A stretch of 64,000 bases of DNA from Geobacter sp. OR-1 (GTDB lineage Bacteria; Desulfobacterota; Desulfuromonadia; Geobacterales; DSM-12255). The notes beneath the pieces are model-generated. The model was not told the origin of the DNA. It saw only the letters and a program-made list of their open reading frames with translations, and ran no database searches. A program made the position numbers and the translations under genes. Positions 55,738 to 64,000 of this stretch are shown piece by piece (position 1 is the first letter of the stretch; every line of letters starts with the position of its first letter). Location of the stretch: assembly GCF_000813145.1 (NCBI RefSeq), contig NZ_BAZF01000016.1, forward strand, positions 34,582-98,581. Reading direction: 5' to 3'.

Positions 55738-56465
55738 TAGAGAACCGCCTTCCCGGCAACAATCTCGTCAATGATCAGATTGCACGCCAGCGCCGGATCG
55801 TTATGGGCGGAGATCGGTCTGCCGATCACCAGGTAATCGGCGCCTGCGGAAACCGCCTCGGCCGGGGTCATGATCCTCTTCTGATCGTCAGCTGAGGCAA
55901 ACAGAGGCCTCACCCCCGGGGTGACGATGAGGAAATCGCTGCCGCATGCCGCCCGAATCATCGGCACTTCCTGCGGCGAGGCAACGACACCGTCAATGCC
56001 TGCCCGCCGGGCAAGCTTAGCCAGCCTCACGACCTGGTCGCTGATCGGCGTCTCGATCCCGATCTCCGCCAGGGTCTGCTGATTCGACGAGGTCAGGATG
56101 GTCACAGCCAGCACCTTTGGCCGGTTATCACCGCACTGTTTCCGGAGCGTCTCCATTGTGGTCGCCATCATCTCGTAACCGCCGAGTGCGTGCAGGTTGC
56201 AGAGCTGCACCCCGAGCCGAGCCGCCTCGACTGTGGCCATGGCGACGGTGTTTGGGATGTCGTGGTATTTCAGGTCGAGAAACACCTCGCCGCCGGTAGC
56301 GCGGATTGCGCGCACTGCCTCGGGGCCGCAGGCGGTAAAAAGCTGCTTGCCGATCTTGAACATCCCAACCTTGTTGGAAAGGAGTTCCGCCCATTTCCGT
56401 ACTTCTGCCATCCCCGGCACATCCAGGGCAAAAATGATCTTCTTGCGTGCTTCATCGCGGGTCAT
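55737..56465 (-). CDS. pyrF: Orotidine 5'-phosphate decarboxylase
   Basis: 242 residues. IFALDVPGM start, active site FLDLKYHDIPNTVAMA (D-x-K-x2-D), TVLTSSNQQTL-like loop (ILTSSNQQTLAEIG) and the phosphate grip VTPGVRP with YLVIGRPI. Makes UMP. Cotranscribed with rlmB. Confidence 0.97.
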   Translation of the reverse strand: MTRDEARKKIIFALDVPGMAEVRKWAELLSNKVGMFKIGKQLFTACGPEAVRAIRATGGEVFLDLKYHDIPNTVAMATVEAARLGVQLCNLHALGGYEMMATTMETLRKQCGDNRPKVLAVTILTSSNQQTLAEIGIETPISDQVVRLAKLARRAGIDGVVASPQEVPMIRAACGSDFLIVTPGVRPLFASADDQKRIMTPAEAVSAGADYLVIGRPISAHNDPALACNLIIDEIVAGKAVL

Positions 56466-56576
56466 GATTGAGAACCTTTTCGGGATTGATATTGAGACTT
56501 ACATAGCAGGAGCGGCGAGAAAATACAACTGATAGTCTGTCCGAAAGATCCATAAACAGTCCGGATCAACGGCTGT

Positions 56577-56900
56577 CTAATTGTTATTGTCAAAGTCCCC
56601 CCAGACGGCCAGCCACTGCTCCTGAGGGGTCCGGCTATCCCCGAATTGAACGATTATCCCATCTTCCCGCTGGTATGAGCATGACCATCCGGGCTTGTCG
56701 GCGCCGTCAAACATCGGGTATTCATATTTATGATCCATGGGGTTATAAGGAGCCGAATACGTTCCGTCATTCTTGGGGGGAGGACAACGCTCATCTCCTG
56801 CATACCATGGTTGAGAATCACGGCTCGACTCAGCTGCCAGCAATGTGGATACTTGGCACAGCATAAATATCGAAAGCGTTAAGGTAATGCATCGGATCAT
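56577..56900 (-). CDS. Small exported protein of unknown function
   Basis: 107 residues: signal peptide about 1-22 (LTLSIFMLCQVSTLLAAE), then DSQPWYAGDERCPPPKN, a MFDGADKPGWSCSYQRE segment and a final VWGDFDNNN. Two cysteines may pair. No family recognised. It has its own space; no operon partner. Confidence 0.65.
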   Translation of the reverse strand: MIRCITLTLSIFMLCQVSTLLAAESSRDSQPWYAGDERCPPPKNDGTYSAPYNPMDHKYEYPMFDGADKPGWSCSYQREDGIIVQFGDSRTPQEQWLAVWGDFDNNN

Positions 56901-56983
56901 GTTCTTTCCCCTGCAACTAATTGACTTCAGCTATCAATTCACACCTGATGCAAAACTACCGCATCATGACATTGATGACAATT

Positions 56984-57012
56984 AAAAAAGGCGGGGAGTC
57001 ACCTCCCCGCCT
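56984..57012 (-). terminator. Terminator of proS
   Basis: Stem GGCGGGGAG / CTCCCCGCC (56990-56998 with 57103-region equivalent 57003-57011), 4-base loop, then six T on the minus strand (56989-56984). Strong intrinsic terminator 30 bases after the proS stop. Confidence 0.9.
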
Positions 57013-57040
57013 CACGGATACAACCATCGCTACCGCGGTT

Positions 57041-58753
57041 CTATTGCGCCAGCGCCTCTGCAACCAGCTTCCGGACCCTGGCCACTGCCTCATCGATAGG
57101 GAGCAGCTCCACCTCGCCGCTCCTGCGGTGCTTCAGTTCCACTTTCCCTTCGGTCAGGTTCTTGGCGCCGACAACAATCCGAAGGGGGATGCCAATCAGG
57201 TCCGCATCCTTGAACTTGAATCCGGGCCGCTCGTCGCGGTCGTCCAGCAGCACTTCCACGCCGGCCGAGGCCAGACGGTTGTAGATATCCTCCGAAGCCT
57301 TGACCACCGGCTCCTCCTTGACACTCAAGGCAGAGACGATGCAATGGAACGGCGCGATCGGGATCGGGAAAATGATGCCGTTGGCGTCATGGTTCTGCTC
57401 GATGCAGGCGGCAACGGACCGCCCCACGCCAATGCCGTAGCACCCCATAAAGATCACCTGCTCCTTGCCGTCGGCATCGAGATAGGTCGCCTTCAATTTC
57501 TCGGAATACTTGGTGCCGAGCTTGAAGACATGGCCGACCTCGATCCCGCGCCACACCTCCATCGCCCCGCTGCTGCAGCGCGGACAAGGGTCGCCGGACA
57601 CAACGGTCCGGATATCGGCAAACGCGGTGACATCGAAATCCCGGCTGTGGTTGGCGTTCCGGAAATGCAGATCCTTGGCGTTGCCACCGATGATGAAGTT
57701 GCACATCCCCTGGATCGCCTGATCGGCAATGACCCGCACCGTCACGCCGCTAGGTCCGGCAAACCCGACCGGGCCGCCGCTCGCCTTGACATAAACCTCG
57801 TCGGTTGCCATCTCCAGCTCGGCAGCGCCAAGGAAGTTCTTCAGTTTCAGCTCGTTCAGGTCGTGATCCCCGCGGACCAGCGCCATGACCGGCTCGTCAT
57901 CGGCAACCACTATCAGCGCCTTGACGGTCTGGTCGGGATGGACTCCCAGGAACGAGGCAACCTCTTCGATCGTCTTACGGTCCGGGGTTGCCACCGCTTC
58001 CTTTGGGAGCAGCTCTCCGGTCGACTCCGGGAACGGCTTCGACTCGGCCTTTTCCACGTTAGCCGCATAGTCGCAGGCGCTGCAGGACAGGATCGCATCC
58101 TCGCCTGAATCGGCCAGCACCATGAATTCGTGGGACGATGACCCGCCAATGCTGCCGGTATCCGCCTCCACGGCGCGGAAATTCAGTCCGCACCGCTCGA
58201 AGATCCGGCGGTACGCCTGGTACATCTTGTCGTAGGAGATATCCGCAGCAGAGCTGTCCACATCAAAGGAATAGGCGTCCTTCATGATGAACTCCCGGCC
58301 GCGCATCAGGCCGAACCTGGGACGGATCTCGTCGCGGAACTTGGTCTGGATCTGATAGAGATTGATCGGCAACTGGCGATAGCTGCGAATCTCCCTGCGG
58401 ACGATGTCGGTTATAACCTCTTCGTGGGTCGGTCCGAGGCAGAACTCGCCGTCTTTCCGATCCTTGAACCTGAGCAGCTCCTTGCCGTAGAACTCCCACC
58501 GCCCCGACTCCTGCCAGAGCTCGGCCGGGGTCACCATCGGCATCAGGAGCTCGATGGCGCCGGCCCGGTTCATCTCCTCGCGGACAATCTGTTCCACCTT
58601 GCGGATGGAACGGAGTCCAAGCGGCAGGTAGTTGTAGACCCCGGCCGCAACCTTCCGGATCATCCCGGCGCGGAGCATCAGCTGGTGCGAGATCACCTCG
58701 GCATCTGCCGGGGTTTCCTTAACTGTTGGTATAAAATACTGGGAATATCGCAT
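57041..58753 (-). CDS. proS: Prolyl-tRNA synthetase (bacterial type)
   Basis: 570 residues from ATG 58753 (AGAGG upstream). Class II motifs: motif 2 [21 protein letters not shown] (first 20: [20 protein letters not shown]) and motif 3 IGVGRSVAA. It has the YbaK-like editing insert at about 225-400 ([15 protein letters not shown]), typical of the bacterial form. Charges tRNA-Pro and removes alanine mischarge. Confidence 0.97.
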   Translation of the reverse strand: MRYSQYFIPTVKETPADAEVISHQLMLRAGMIRKVAAGVYNYLPLGLRSIRKVEQIVREEMNRAGAIELLMPMVTPAELWQESGRWEFYGKELLRFKDRKDGEFCLGPTHEEVITDIVRREIRSYRQLPINLYQIQTKFRDEIRPRFGLMRGREFIMKDAYSFDVDSSAADISYDKMYQAYRRIFERCGLNFRAVEADTGSIGGSSSHEFMVLADSGEDAILSCSACDYAANVEKAESKPFPESTGELLPKEAVATPDRKTIEEVASFLGVHPDQTVKALIVVADDEPVMALVRGDHDLNELKLKNFLGAAELEMATDEVYVKASGGPVGFAGPSGVTVRVIADQAIQGMCNFIIGGNAKDLHFRNANHSRDFDVTAFADIRTVVSGDPCPRCSSGAMEVWRGIEVGHVFKLGTKYSEKLKATYLDADGKEQVIFMGCYGIGVGRSVAACIEQNHDANGIIFPIPIAPFHCIVSALSVKEEPVVKASEDIYNRLASAGVEVLLDDRDERPGFKFKDADLIGIPLRIVVGAKNLTEGKVELKHRRSGEVELLPIDEAVARVRKLVAEALAQ

Positions 58754-58978
58754 TGAAAAACCTCTGGTTTGATAAAATGTGCATTGCGTGATTTGCATAC
58801 CCGACTGAGCCCGCGATACAGCTCCTCACCGAGCCTGCGGACAACCTTCAAGATGCGGGATAATAGGCGAAAGGGGTTGAAAAGTCAAGGGAGGGTCATA
58901 CGGGGCCGCTTATACTCTTTATGATTCGTATGCAAGCAATTTTGAATAGCTATCACGGAAGATATGGAGTTCACGGGA
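58754..58978. other. Gap upstream of proS
   Basis: 225 bases without a convincing gene. The proS ribosome site lies at its left edge; no terminator or riboswitch is recognised. Confidence 0.4.
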
Positions 58979-59344
58979 TCAACCCAGCCCCGCATTCCTC
59001 ATCTCTTCTGCTAACTTTTTAGCCAGTGCCCGCTCTTCGTCGGTTACATAAACAGTCGGGCTGCCGCCGGAATCAGCCTCCTTTTCCTTGGTGGCAATCG
59101 TATTACTCTTTTGCATAGCATTTTGCATTGCATTTTGTATTGCAAGCACTTGAGGGCTGGATTCCGCACGGGCTTTTGCCTCTTGCAGCATCTGTTCGGT
59201 AGCCTTCCGGTTCTCGCTTTCGCTGTAACTGATCAGCGCCTGAGCAATCGCGTAACCGGCGCAAAACAAGAGAGCCAATGCCTTAAAGGCAAAAACCAGC
59301 TCGTCGCTTGTCAGAAATAGCATGATGAAAATTGCCGCTTCCAA
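58979..59344 (-). CDS. Small membrane protein with coiled tail
   Basis: 121 residues from TTG 59344 (AAGG upstream; an ATG at 59323 is an alternative). One or two helices at about 4-40 (KALALLFCAGYAIAQALIS), then a charged helix (ATEQMLQEAKARAE), an AMQNAMQ repeat, and a YVTDEERALAKKLAEEM end. Looks like a small anchored helical protein. Function unknown. Confidence 0.62.
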   Translation of the reverse strand: MEAAIFIMLFLTSDELVFAFKALALLFCAGYAIAQALISYSESENRKATEQMLQEAKARAESSPQVLAIQNAMQNAMQKSNTIATKEKEADSGGSPTVYVTDEERALAKKLAEEMRNAGLG

Positions 59345-59440
59345 CGCATGTTACCTTTCAAAATGTTATTGCAGCGACCAAATACCACTGCTCTAACAAT
59401 ATATCGGCATTATCAGGCGGTAAATGTAGCGAAAAACAAT

Positions 59441-59479
59441 AAAGCCGCCCAAACCTTTGAATCGGTTTGCAGCGGCTTT
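59441..59479 (-). terminator. Terminator after ispG
   Basis: Outer stem AAAGCCGC / GCGGCTTT (59441-59448, 59472-59479), inner stem CAAACC / GGTTTG, T-rich on the minus side. It lies about 50 bases past the ispG stop. Confidence 0.8.
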
Positions 59480-59531
59480 CAGACGTTACCTTGAAACTCC
59501 CGGCCTAAAAGAGGGGAATCTCCTGCTTTCA

Positions 59532-60590
59532 CTAATCCTTCTTAACAGAGTTCATCACTTCCTCTACCAGGGCATCGGCCAGCTCCCTCTCCGGCACCTT
59601 CCGGACAATTTCGCCGTGCCGGAACAGCAGCCCTTCGCCCCGGCCGCCGGCTATGCCGAAATCGGCCTCGCGGGCCTCGCCAGGGCCGTTTACCACGCAC
59701 CCCATGACTGCGACCGTGACAGGGGCGTCAACGGTCTGCAGGCGGCGCTCAACCTCCTGGGCCACGGTGATCAGATCGATCTGACAGCGGCCGCAGGTCG
59801 GGCAGGAAACGAAATTGATCCCTCTCTGCCTGATCCCCAGGGCCTTCAGAATCTCGAACCCAACCCTGACCTCGTCCACCGGATCGCCGGTGAGCGAGAC
59901 CCGCATGGTATCGCCGATACCTTCGGCCAGCAGGATACCGAGCCCCACCGACGACTTGATGGTACCTGAAAAAATGGTGCCGGCCTCGGTGATACCGATA
60001 TGGAGCGGATAATCGACCGCATCCGAGAGCAACCGGTACGCTGCCACGGTCTTCATGACATCGGAAGCCTTGAGCGAGATCTTGATCTGGTCGTAGCCGA
60101 TATCCTCAAGAATCCGGACATGGCCGAGCGCGGAATCGACCATGGCCTGCGCCGTGGGATGGCCGTACTTAACCAGCAGCTCCTTTTCCAGAGAGCCGGC
60201 ATTGACACCGATCCGGATCGGCACCTGCCGTTCCCGGGCAGCCCGCACGACCTCCTCCACCTTCCATTGCTCACCGATATTGCCGGGGTTGAGGCGGAGA
60301 CCGTCGATTCCCCCTTCAAGCACCTTCAGCGCCAGCTTGTAGTCAAAATGGATGTCGGCAATAACCGGAATCGGGCTGACTGATTTGATCCGGCCGAGCG
60401 TCTCGGCGGCATCCATGTCAGGCACGGCGCAGCGAACGATCTCGCATCCGGCGCCGGCCAGAGAGTTGATCTGGGCAAGGGTTGCCGTCTCGTCACGGGT
60501 ATCGGTGCTGCACATCGACTGGACCGAGCAGGGCGCCCCGCCGCCGACAACCACACCCCCTATTGATATCTGTCTGGTGAGCTTTTTCAT
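59532..60590 (-). CDS. ispG: 4-hydroxy-3-methylbut-2-en-1-yl diphosphate synthase
   Basis: 352 residues. Substrate domain start VGGGAPCSVQSMCSTDTRD, RLNPGNIGE, IRIGVNAGSLEKELL and the 4Fe-4S cysteines in FVSCPTCGRCQIDL and MGCVVNGPGEAREADFG. It makes HMBPP in the non-mevalonate isoprenoid route. Standalone; followed by a terminator. Confidence 0.97.
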   Translation of the reverse strand: MKKLTRQISIGGVVVGGGAPCSVQSMCSTDTRDETATLAQINSLAGAGCEIVRCAVPDMDAAETLGRIKSVSPIPVIADIHFDYKLALKVLEGGIDGLRLNPGNIGEQWKVEEVVRAARERQVPIRIGVNAGSLEKELLVKYGHPTAQAMVDSALGHVRILEDIGYDQIKISLKASDVMKTVAAYRLLSDAVDYPLHIGITEAGTIFSGTIKSSVGLGILLAEGIGDTMRVSLTGDPVDEVRVGFEILKALGIRQRGINFVSCPTCGRCQIDLITVAQEVERRLQTVDAPVTVAVMGCVVNGPGEAREADFGIAGGRGEGLLFRHGEIVRKVPERELADALVEEVMNSVKKD

Positions 60591-60685
60591 GAAGCGGGAT
60601 AGTAGGTTAAAGGGGGGGAAAAGTCAAGAATGACAGTGGCCGGGACGAGGCAACTACCAGAACCAGCGAAAACAAGAACTGGCTG

Positions 60686-62095
60686 TCAGCTCTTTTTTAT
60701 CTCCGGAAGGGTAAAATAGAATGTTGCCCCTTCCCCGACCGCGGCTTCAGCCCAGATTCGACCGCCGTGCCTGGCAATGACCCGTTTTACCGTCGCAAGT
60801 CCTATTCCGGTCCCCTCGAACTCATCACCATGGAGTCGCTCGAAAACCTGGAACAGTTTCTTGCTGTAAGCCATATCAAAGCCAACACCGTTGTCGCGCA
60901 CGTAAAAAACCTGTTTTCCCTTACTGTTATCCTTTCCTACTTTAATAACAGCTTCAGGGTTTTCCGATGAGTACTTCCAGGCGTTACCGATCAGGTTCTG
61001 CAGCACCAGATCCAGGAGCGTGGCATCACCTGAGGCGATGAGCCCCGGTTCGACAAAGGTTCGCACATTCCTGTTCGGTTCAGTATCGCGGAACATGGCG
61101 ATGATCTTTTCCGCAGACCGGCTCAAATCGTAATTTGTATGCCTGATCTCCAGCTTGGAAACCCTGGAAAGATGCAGCAGGTCATCGATCAGTGCACTCA
61201 TCCGGCTGCTGGCATTGCTTATCCGTTTCAGACAGTCTATCCCTAGTTCGTTCAGAGAATTGGCGCATTCCTCGGAGAGGATATTGGCAAACCCCTTGAT
61301 GTGGCGCAGAGGCGCCCGCAGATCGTGGGATACGGTATAGCAGAATGTCTCCAGTTCATTGTTTGCCAATTCCAGCTGGACGGTGCGTTCCCTGATCCGG
61401 CTTTCGAGTTCCGCATTCAGGTGACTGAGCTGTTCTTCCGCTGTTTTCAGTTCGGTTATTTCATTGTAAACAACCACCACATCCGCTAATTCGCCATCCT
61501 CGTTCTTGATAGGAGTGGCAACAACATTGAATATCCGGTCACCGTACTTCCAGCTCTCGATCCGACCTATACCCCGGCCGTCCTGGATCATCTCGCAGGC
61601 ACATCCCTCTTTCGGCCGGTTATGCCGGCATACTTCGTCGCTGCAGTAACTACCGATGACGGCAGAGAGGTCCTTGTCCGGGAAAAACAGCTCGCGAAGC
61701 TTGTTGTTGCATGACAGGATCTTTTTCCGGCCGTCAATTACGAGTATACCCACCTCGGCGGCAGCAAAAATTGCCGAGGTATTTTCATTGACAATATGCA
61801 GCTGATGGTTGGTTTCCTTCAGGTTTTCCAGAACATGCTTGATAGAACTGGAGATAATGCCGATCGGATCAACGTCCACGAGTGTTTCATCATCCAGCTC
61901 TTCTGGTTTGAGCGGCTGTGTGCCCATTACACCCAGCAGTTCATTGGTTTTTGTACGAATGTAGGCGCTTTTGCCAGCAATTTTATCGCGCAGGTAGCCG
62001 TTCTCCTCGCGCAACCGTTTCAACTCGGCATAGAGTGCGTCCAGAGAAGCGCCTGGTTGATCCGGCTTTATATAGGGAGAAGAGTCATTATTCAT
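60686..62095 (-). CDS. PAS histidine kinase with cysteine cluster
   Basis: 469 residues from ATG 62095 (the frame upstream overlaps the tusA-like gene). A helical start, a PAS domain (about 110-225) with cysteine cluster CSDEVCRHNRPKEGCAC, a coil, HisKA with FCYTVSHDLRAPLRHIKGF, and HATPase (NLIGNAWKYSS, DNGVGFDM, GTGIGLATVKRVI). The dimerisation type resembles phytochrome-like kinases. The PAS cysteines may bind metal or sense redox. It is nine bases downstream of the tusA-like gene, so it may sense sulfur state; no response regulator is linked. Confidence 0.9.
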   Translation of the reverse strand: MNNDSSPYIKPDQPGASLDALYAELKRLREENGYLRDKIAGKSAYIRTKTNELLGVMGTQPLKPEELDDETLVDVDPIGIISSSIKHVLENLKETNHQLHIVNENTSAIFAAAEVGILVIDGRKKILSCNNKLRELFFPDKDLSAVIGSYCSDEVCRHNRPKEGCACEMIQDGRGIGRIESWKYGDRIFNVVATPIKNEDGELADVVVVYNEITELKTAEEQLSHLNAELESRIRERTVQLELANNELETFCYTVSHDLRAPLRHIKGFANILSEECANSLNELGIDCLKRISNASSRMSALIDDLLHLSRVSKLEIRHTNYDLSRSAEKIIAMFRDTEPNRNVRTFVEPGLIASGDATLLDLVLQNLIGNAWKYSSENPEAVIKVGKDNSKGKQVFYVRDNGVGFDMAYSKKLFQVFERLHGDEFEGTGIGLATVKRVIARHGGRIWAEAAVGEGATFYFTLPEIKKS

Positions 62096-62103
62096 CTCAT
62101 TCC

Positions 62104-62388
62104 CTAAGCCGATTCCCAGGTGCCTGCCTGTTGGCCGCAATCATGGTTTGAGACCTGGATCATGTAACAGGATTCATTTTTCATTACTGAACAATGGAGC
62201 CCCATATTGCCTGCAGATTCGGGAATGGTCGTGGTTGAGTCCCTGTTGTCGGTTCGAAAAACGAGTTGAACCGTACCATTGTTAAGATCAACGAAGTTCT
62301 TGTTGATCTCTCTGAGGGCAACCAGCAAGGTTGACGGGCATATCTGCCCGCGGATATCGAATTCAATGGTTCTGACAGGAGCTGCCAT
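62104..62388 (-). CDS. TusA-like sulfur carrier protein
   Basis: 94 residues. The TusA/SirA motif with active cysteine appears as RGQICPSTLLVALREIN (C-P-x2-x-L), followed by strands typical of the fold (VQLVFRTDN). The end CSVMKNESCYMIQVSNHDCGQ adds further cysteines. Such proteins bind sulfur as a persulfide; next to a TsuA-type transporter they help thiosulfate uptake (TsuB). 27 bases after the transporter. Confidence 0.87.
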   Translation of the reverse strand: MAAPVRTIEFDIRGQICPSTLLVALREINKNFVDLNNGTVQLVFRTDNRDSTTTIPESAGNMGLHCSVMKNESCYMIQVSNHDCGQQAGTWESA

Positions 62389-62415
62389 CTTTAATCACCT
62401 TTACGGCCGATGTCG

Positions 62416-63534
62416 TCAGCGGATCACCAGTTTTTTCAGAAATAACGTGCCAAGCCAGGTCCCGGGAATGATGCCTGCCACAAAAAGGATACTCTGCAAC
62501 GCCAGGATCGGCAAGCCGCCGAGAAGGTGCCAGACGTTGCAGGCCGGCGCCATTCGCGATGCCAGCCCCATGATTATGCCGCCAATAAATGCGCATATAT
62601 AATGTCTTAACGGCATTTTCGCGTAAATCTTTAATTCATTTAACATCCAGGCAGAGGCGGCGCTCCCGCACACTATCCCGACTATTACCGGGAGCTGAAT
62701 CACGGCTATCGCATCGATGGCCGGGCCAGGCCCCCCGATCAGCGATGATCCTGTCAGTGGATGCCGGTAACTGAGGGGAACTGATCTGAAATAGGCAAGT
62801 TGCCCAAAATGCTCTGAAAATACGATCGATTCGCAATAACCGGCAATCTTGGCGTAGGCGGTGGTGATCCCCAGCGGCAGTCCCACAGTGACATATGACA
62901 GGGTGCCGATCAAAGCCAATAAAACCGCTGCCTGCCACTGCTGCAAGGCGCCCTCGGCAAAGGTGGTCCGTACCCATCCTCCCATTTTGTGAACCCGATA
63001 AAAATACCAGCCGGAAAGAATTGCCAGCAGTATTACCGGCAAAACAGGGGTGATCCCCAGCAACTGTGGAACCGTAACCGTTCCGGGCCAAAACGTTGTC
63101 TTCCTGATGACGGAACTCCACCAGGGATGATACTCGGCATAAATCGCACTCCCGATTATCAAACCGATAAAGGCCACCAGCGCCGGAATGCTGCCGCTAC
63201 CCATCTTGTAGAGTGTTCCAACCACGCATCCACCGGCGAGCACCATGCCGATCCCGAACAGAAAACCGCCAATCAGGTTGGCGAGTGATGGTGAACCGAT
63301 CAGGGGAAACGGGTAGAGAGGGAGCAGCCCGCTGAGACGGGACAGTTCAAACAGCAGCATACCAGTGGCAACGAGCAGCAGCAGGATGCGCAACTTAAAC
63401 ATCGATTTAAAGAGAAAGATATCCCTGAACATCCCGGCGATACAGAAATCGGAGCGATGCATCACATACCCTGCCCAGGTTCCCAACAGTAAGCCGCTAA
63501 GCAGGACAAGTGTAACTGTGTTGTCTGTCATCAT
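62416..63534 (-). CDS. YeeE/YedE family thiosulfate transporter (TsuA-like)
   Basis: 372 residues, about nine or more membrane helices. The three cysteines that relay thiosulfate in TsuA are in place: HRSDFCIAGM, AGGCVVGTLYKMG and APACNVWHLLGG. Duplicated halves, as in the family. Start could be either of two adjacent ATGs (63534 or 63531). Operon with the TusA-like protein and a histidine kinase. Selenium or other sulfur substrates are possible. Confidence 0.88.
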   Translation of the reverse strand: MMTDNTVTLVLLSGLLLGTWAGYVMHRSDFCIAGMFRDIFLFKSMFKLRILLLLVATGMLLFELSRLSGLLPLYPFPLIGSPSLANLIGGFLFGIGMVLAGGCVVGTLYKMGSGSIPALVAFIGLIIGSAIYAEYHPWWSSVIRKTTFWPGTVTVPQLLGITPVLPVILLAILSGWYFYRVHKMGGWVRTTFAEGALQQWQAAVLLALIGTLSYVTVGLPLGITTAYAKIAGYCESIVFSEHFGQLAYFRSVPLSYRHPLTGSSLIGGPGPAIDAIAVIQLPVIVGIVCGSAASAWMLNELKIYAKMPLRHYICAFIGGIIMGLASRMAPACNVWHLLGGLPILALQSILFVAGIIPGTWLGTLFLKKLVIR

Positions 63535-63548
63535 AGTCTTAATATACT

Positions 63549-63582
63549 AAAAAATCCGAACCTTGCCGGAACGGATTTTTTT
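63549..63582 (-). terminator. Terminator between the Fe-S protein gene and the transporter operon
   Basis: AAAAAATCCG (63549-63558) with CGGATTTTTT (63572-63581), a 10-base stem with A and T tracts, about 26 bases after the stop at 63608 on the minus strand. Confidence 0.8.
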
Positions 63583-63607
63583 GCTGTTTATTTCGGCATC
63601 ATAGCGA

Positions 63608-64000
63608 TCACCTAACCGCCTCCGCGACGATTTCGGCAACATCCCTGACCCTGGTCTGGCCGGACAGTTTATCTTTGAGTCCGTCTTCGAACATGGTCAG
63701 GCAGTAGGGGCAGGCGACGCAGACGGTATCCGGGTTTTTGGCCAGTGCCTCTTCGACCCGGTTGATGTTGATCCGGGCGCCGGTATGCTCTTCGAGCCAC
63801 ATCCGGCCACCGCCGCCGCCGCAGCAGAACCCCTGGTTCCGCTGCCGCTCGAATTCCACCGGCGGTTCTCCGGTAGCCCGGGCGACGGCGCTTCTCGGTT
63901 CGTCGTAGATGTTGTTGTGTCTCCCGAGGTAGCAGGAGTCGTGGAAGATGATTTTGCCGAGATCGGTGGCCTTGCCGGTTGTTTTGAGCCTGCCTGCGGC
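63608..64000 (-). CDS. (Fe-S)-binding protein with CCG domain, C-terminal part (partial)
   Basis: The frame is open to base 64000, so the start lies outside. 130 residues are visible: FHDSCYLGRHNNIYDEPR, QGFCCGGGGGRMWLEEH and CVACPYCLTMFEDGLKD, the two cysteine-rich CCG blocks of heterodisulfide-reductase HdrB/GlpC-type proteins. It would carry iron-sulfur-linked redox chemistry. The partner is unknown because the gene is cut by the window edge. The internal GTG at 63859 is not the real start. Confidence 0.88.
   Translation of the reverse strand, partial: AAGRLKTTGKATDLGKIIFHDSCYLGRHNNIYDEPRSAVARATGEPPVEFERQRNQGFCCGGGGGRMWLEEHTGARININRVEEALAKNPDTVCVACPYCLTMFEDGLKDKLSGQTRVRDVAEIVAEAVR

Overview
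The window looks like a chromosomal segment of a Geobacter-type bacterium (Desulfuromonadota, Geobacterales). The evidence is a MoFe nitrogenase cluster next to a REC-ANTAR antiterminator of the GnfR type, sigma-54 promoters on nifH, nifV and glnB, a four-subunit 2-oxoacid:ferredoxin oxidoreductase with its own ferredoxin, many PAS sensor proteins, a chemoreceptor-hemerythrin fusion, and short palindromic repeats between genes. No prophage, intact insertion sequence or CRISPR array was seen. The species cannot be named from sequence alone.

Positions 1-19706 hold an unbroken run of plus-strand genes with gaps of at most 71 bases and several four-base stop/start overlaps. It starts with two tandem TonB-dependent receptors (the first cut by the window edge). 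Next come an orphan ABC-type binding protein, a membrane HAMP protein, a REC-PAS protein, a PAS/GAF multisensor split by a one-base frameshift, a PhnD-like orphan binding protein and a membrane PAS protein. A corrinoid module follows: a 2Fe-2S/ASKHA activator, a corrinoid protein, a UroD-type methyltransferase-like protein and a DUF1638 protein. The run ends with a histidine kinase, a receiver and a hybrid kinase. Four of the sensors lack a kinase domain and share one C-terminal tail. I read this as a candidate signalling system built around corrinoid or methyl-group chemistry; this is inference.

Positions 19720-25669 are accessory: a MocR-type regulator divergent from an AhpD-like protein, unknown proteins, a likely small RNA or leader-peptide gene with a strong promoter and terminator, a peptidoglycan-binding protein, a cysteine-rich membrane protein, MscS and a DUF4197 protein.

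Positions 25887-32354 (minus strand) are nifV, gnfR, nifH, nifD and nifK. The nifH leader carries two terminator hairpins and the nifV leader one. Each overlaps an alternative small stem whose six-base loop has A at position 1 and G at position 4, as expected for ANTAR antitermination. nifEN and nifB are not in the window.

Positions 32484-47207 hold a sigma-28-type promoter and chemoreceptor-hemerythrin gene, a 52-residue membrane protein, a MEMO-like protein, scpA/scpB, trpS and a site-2 protease, the glnB-glnA operon with its own sigma-54 promoter, panE, an M23 peptidase, and an operon (SLBB export protein, VanZ-PAP2 fusion, HAD phosphatase, hrpB). Positions 50256-64000 are mostly housekeeping: tRNA-Glu and tRNA-Gln, korDABC, hisG-hisI, rlmB, pyrF, proS and ispG. 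Last come a TsuA-like thiosulfate transporter, TusA-like protein and histidine kinase operon, and the end of an Fe-S protein cut by the window edge.
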